Both the position numbers and the translations under genes were made by a program. The notes below the pieces were generated by a model that saw only the letters and a list, made by a program, of their open reading frames with translations, was not told where the DNA came from and searched no databases. This document shows, piece after piece, positions 59,991 to 64,000 of a stretch of DNA of 64,000 bases. How positions within the stretch are numbered: the first letter of the stretch is position 1; each line of letters opens with the position of its first letter. The stretch is from Microplitis mediator (taxonomy: Eukaryota > Arthropoda > Insecta > Hymenoptera > Braconidae). The stretch covers positions 15,030,667-15,094,666 of the forward strand of contig NC_079971.1 in the NCBI RefSeq assembly GCF_029852145.1, in the 5' to 3' direction.

Positions 59991-60299
59991 CCTTTCCTTT
60001 ATCCTTTTCGACGCTAATTAAGGAGCATTGAAAAAAAAAACACAGAGTAAAGAAATTATATTTTTTTTAGATAAATAGTAAAGCAATAAATAATATTTCG
60101 AATAATAGGGTAAATCAATGGAATTATGCACAGTCACGATAAATGATAATAATCGGTTTTACTAAATAACAGAGGGTGAAAATGATAAGTTAATAATAAA
60201 ATAATTGTGACAAGTATATATGTGAATCGCAAAGTATTGTAGAATTTTGCTAAGTTACAAAAAGATTTGTTTGAATACAGGACGGAGCGCAAGAATAAA

Positions 60300-62177
60300 A
60301 TGGTACTGCGTGCAATAATCCTGTTGGCTCAACCCCTACAAGCACTATTGGGGTACGATTGTGGGGGCATATCTATGAACGTCACTACCATATCAGCAAA
60401 TAAAGTGGGCGAGTGTGACATACCGTTGAAGAATCCAGAGAAAAAGCCAGTGTCGCTTCAATTACTTCAGTTAGCAGAATTTAGTAACACGGAAGTGTTT
60501 GAATGCCGGGTAGAAATAAATCGAGTGATAACATATTGTGGAGATTAGTATCATGCATTCGTAGTAGCAAATGAAAGAAAAGAATATATTTATGAATTAG
60601 AGTACAGACAATGCAAAAGGTTACATGAGACTGGCAGCTTAAAATTGGGTTATAATGCAGAATTGGAGGGATTAACAAGAAACGCAACACATTATCGGAC
60701 AATTATGTTGGCAGGAACTACCACGGTGGATGGAAAATGTGCGGGAACACAATATAGTGATCCGTTTGGTACTTGGAGTCAAGTGATTGTGGAAGCGACC
60801 GTTAGAGTAACAGTTAGGAACTATTTTGCCACAGTGGAACGTGCAAGCAATAAGGTAGTTCTTAGCAGTGGAGCAAGATGCGACTGGGCTGAAGGAGGGT
60901 GCATAGATCAAACAGGAGGTAATACATTTTGGGAGGTCATAAGGGAGGAATCATGTCAAACAGCGAGTCACATAATTTTGTACGAGGGACCTGGCACGCT
61001 ATTGTCTGGAGAAAAAGGAGAACCAGAAATTTATACGATTAATACAGAGGATATAACATTTGCTCTAGCGAAGAAAATGGACAAGAAAATATGCGGTTAC
61101 ACCTTAATACAAACGGAACATCCCAAACTATTAATTAAGGTACTCAAACCAGGTGAAGAAACGGCGAGAGTAAAATCAATCTCGACGCAGGACCTTGACA
61201 TATTTGCTTACATAAATTCAAAATTTGTGTATGTAGAAAAACACATTAAACGACAAATGAGATCTCTTTACAGATATATATTAACACACAAGTGCGAGGT
61301 CGACAGGCAAGTAATATTAAATGCGCTGATGTTATCAGGACTAAAACCAGAGGAATTCGCTTATGCGATAATGAAAGGACCAGGATACTACGCAACAGTT
61401 GCAGGAGAAATTATTTACCTAATCAAGTGCATACCGGTAGATGTCCAATTGAGAAAAGTGGAAGAATGTTATCAGGAGTTACCGGTGATTTATCAAAATC
61501 AGAGTTGGTTTGTCACGGCTAGATCAAGAATGTTGACTAAGCAAGGCACTATTATAGATTGCAACCAATTACTATCGGTCGGATATGAAGTAGATGGGGC
61601 ATGGATCGTTATGAAACCGGGATTTGAAGATATCCAAGAACCACAAATGCTAAAACCAACGACCATACCAACTTGGGATTATGAGGATACAAGATATTTG
61701 GCGACAAGTGGGATATACACGGAAAAGGATTTGGAAAAGTTGAGGAATAGAATAATGCTGCCGGTAGAAACTCCAGTTTTGGTTAATACCATAATAAGAG
61801 GGGCAACAGGCCGCACTATTGTTGGTAGTACGGGAATATCAATGACGCAGTTCATGGATGAATCAGTAATTGAGAATTATGCAAAGAAGCAATGGGATAA
61901 ATTTTGGGGAGGATTTTTAATATTCGGAACGGCAAGTGCGGGATTGATAGGCATAATGATAAGTATAAAAATGCTGAAAATAATAATCGACACGGTAGTA
62001 CATGGATACATTTTACATCGAGCATACGGCTGGAGTTTGTATTTAGTGGGTGCAATTTTATCGTCAGTAACACATTTATTGTTACAATTGGCGGAAGAAC
62101 CGTTAAAAAGCAAGAAGAAGAAGAAATCAAGGGAACGTAAAAATAGAGGGAAGCCGGTTTCGGAAACCGCAAATTAA
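60300..62177 (+). pseudogene. Endogenous chuvirus-like (Jingchuvirales) glycoprotein, one internal stop
   Basis: The frame starts at ATG 60300, just after a splice-acceptor-like TTTGAATACAG. It opens with a hydrophobic signal segment (VLRAIILLAQPLQALLG), then YDCGGISMNVTT. A TAG at 60546-60548 interrupts it; the same frame then stays open to 62177. Family marks after the stop include CDWAEGGCID, FWEVIREESC and ILYEGPG, with a Cys-rich middle. A long hydrophobic C-terminal region (FWGGFLIFGTASAGLIGIMI) and a Lys/Arg-rich cytoplasmic tail follow. These fit the chuvirus-type glycoprotein often carried by insect LTR elements, a membrane-fusion surface protein. With the internal stop it is probably non-functional. 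Family assignment is from motif memory. Confidence 0.72.
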
Positions 62178-62361
62178 GATAAGCGAGAAAAAAAAAACGA
62201 GAGGAAAATTAGTTAAAAAATCGGTTATTTTATTTTTGAAAAAAATTTCTTTTTCTCTCTCTTGAAAAAAAAATATAATAAACAAAAAAAAAACAAAAAA
62301 AAAAGGAAGGAAGGGTGATTATGGTTTTAAATTTGATGAATTAAATGGTTGCAGTGCCACG
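62178..62361 (+). other. Spacer between the two envelope frames
   Basis: Homopurine/A-rich (AAAAAACAAAAAAAAAAGGA) with an acceptor-like GGTTGCAG at ~62355. The downstream envelope frame is open for about 20 codons before its ATG. Confidence 0.5.
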
Positions 62362-64000
62362 ATGAGGACGGGAGAAGGGACTACAGGAAGGATGATAAGA
62401 TTGGACAACAGACGGGGATTGTATTCAGAGGATAGTGGGGAATACAGGGTTTTATCGCATGAGTGGAAAATAATAACATTCATAGATATGTATGAGGAAG
62501 AAGCTGAGACGGATCGGTTAGTGAAGGAATTGGACAAATTAAGGGAGCAGGTCAAGAGTGAGGAGGGCCTCATGGAATTGGAAAAACGAGTTAACCAAAT
62601 GAAAACCTGGATAGAAGAAAGTAGTGATTAGTGTAGGCGGAGAGCAGCGGAATCAACGCCCGACTTAATGGATTATTATGAGAAAATATCTAATTTTGTG
62701 GAAAATAATAATAGTTTAGCAAGGACAGGGGATAACGAGGTCATACTCCGGCACCAAGAGGAATTCAGCATTGGAAAAGGAAATGAAGAAGACAAGGTGG
62801 ATTTGACTCAGTTTGAGGGGGAGTTAGAAGTCCGCAAGTCTGTTAGTAAAAGAGTGTTTTTCGCCTCCTTCATGGTAACGGAAGGCCAGATTTTCAATGA
62901 GATATTGTCGGTGTCGGATTTTCAGCAGGCCATTGGCGTTATTTTGGAAGACAGTAATGGGATGGAACTTCCTACAGGAACGGATTCAGATGGGATAAAA
63001 ACATTGCTGGCGATCATAGATGCAGAGGTACAAGTTTATAATCAGAGAATTATATACATCTGGAGGGTGCCGCTTATGTTAAGAACGAAACATAGACTGA
63101 TCAAACACTACTCATTTCCCACCATGCTATCAACAGCCCCGATGTATGGGATGATCATAATGCCGACTACACCATATACTGCCATAAGGGAAGGTGAATA
63201 TATATCACTTACAAGGGATGACATCGAAAAGAGTAAGGTAATCGGTGATCGATTCGTTGGAGTTAGTAGAGTTGTCGCACATGAGCTGGACGGTGGAAAG
63301 GGCTGCGAAACGAGGTTGTATGCAGGGAAAAACGTCGCTATCAACGAATGTGAATTGAGAGTGGTCAAATTGGAAAAGACATTTTGGATGAAGTTACATA
63401 ATACGAATGCCTGTCTGTTTGTTGCCATGGGCGACGAAATTTAAAAAATTGGTTGCGCTGAAAATAAGACTGAGGAAATGACCGTGAACGGAACGGGAGT
63501 GATGTGGATGCGGGAAGAGTGTGAGGGAGTGACAGGTGAAACATTCTTAACTCCAACTCGAGGAAGACACGTCGTGGCAAAGATTATGGATAGAGATTTG
63601 GGCTGGCCAGAGATTAGGGAAGAGTTGGAAAAGATCCTGGAAGGAACTCATATTGCCCTGGATAACTTAATGGCCGCGGTGGGACAAATGCAAGGTGATG
63701 GAGCCACTGTGGAAAAAGGAGGTGTCAGATTAGCAGAGGTGCGACAGGAGTTGCGCCACATGGTAGAGATTAAAAAAATACAAGCTGAAATTGTGGAAAT
63801 CAAGAACTTGGCCGTGTATTTCTGCATAGGACTAGGCGTCGTTATATTTTTAAAGGATAAGGAATTAGGCATTCTGATGCCGTCACTAAAATCGAGGCGG
63901 ATGAAAAGGGAAAAGAAAGTGGACACTACCGTATTGAAGGAGGGACACATCGCTATTGGAAATGACGAGGCACAGGAACAATCAGGGGTATCGTATGCGG
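62362..64000 (+). pseudogene. Baculovirus-F/errantivirus-like envelope protein, two internal stops, runs off the window
   Basis: One reading frame spans 62362 to the window end, broken only by TAG at 62629-62631 and TAA at 63442-63444. The N-terminal part has EYRVLSHEWKIITFIDMYEE, typical of the F-like envelope start, then a coiled-coil-like Glu/Lys stretch. The middle has VYNQRIIYIWRVPLML, PMYGMIIMPTTPYTAI and GEYISLTRDDIE. It is followed by the Cys-containing NECELRVVKLEKTFWMKL and NACLFVAMG, the order seen in gypsy/errantivirus Env and insect F homologues. After the second stop, helices lead to a membrane anchor LAVYFCIGLGVVIFL and a basic tail. No clear furin site was seen. Confidence 0.7.

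Overview
This window is AT-rich animal DNA packed with transposable elements, interrupted by a few spliced genes. An insect is likely: it carries copia-type, R1-like and CR1/jockey-like retroelements, errantivirus-like gag and env remnants, a chuvirus-type glycoprotein, long foldback elements and many (TA)n/(CA)n tracts. A parasitoid hymenopteran is a reasonable guess from the ankyrin/PRANC-like ORF and the chuvirus-like glycoprotein, but nothing here proves the species. No rRNA gene or CRISPR array was seen.

Layout. 1-1805 is a 1.8 kb foldback palindrome. 1917-5458 (minus) is a Ty1/copia element with 5' LTR and primer-binding site but no 3' end. 5.46-19.5 kb is a patchwork of diverged duplications, two related solo LTRs, a Mutator-like transposase fragment, a small element with tandem-repeat TIRs and a second foldback. 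19.5-22.07 kb is a decayed R1-like retrotransposon, abutted by a CR1/jockey-like element on the minus strand (22.07-26.16 kb). 27.4-42.1 kb is a chain of elements joined at (TA)n tracts. The centrepiece is a 7.9 kb DNA transposon (29346-37228) whose seven exons splice in frame into an apparently intact 731-residue transposase. Next to it is a 4.5 kb foldback whose left arm was hit by two solo LTRs, both with exact target duplications.

42.1-46.4 kb looks like the 5' part of an LTR retroelement: a tRNA-Lys-type primer-binding site, a repetitive leader and a gag with zinc knuckle. An ankyrin ORF with a PRANC-like tail follows directly where pol would be expected. 49.8-60.0 kb contains three small spliced genes on the minus strand (127, 122 and 126 aa) that share intron positions and phases and resemble one another. 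I do not recognise the family. A diverged ~180 bp tandem array lies between the second and third. 60.3-64.0 kb on the plus strand carries two unrelated envelope-type glycoprotein frames side by side: a chuvirus-like one with a single internal stop, and a baculovirus-F/errantivirus-like one with two internal stops that runs off the window.

A 225 bp twin-hairpin element occurs three times in the same orientation (6.7, 34.9 and 54.7 kb). One copy differs from the others by paired changes that preserve its stems. This element and the three-gene family are the two best candidates for something undescribed.
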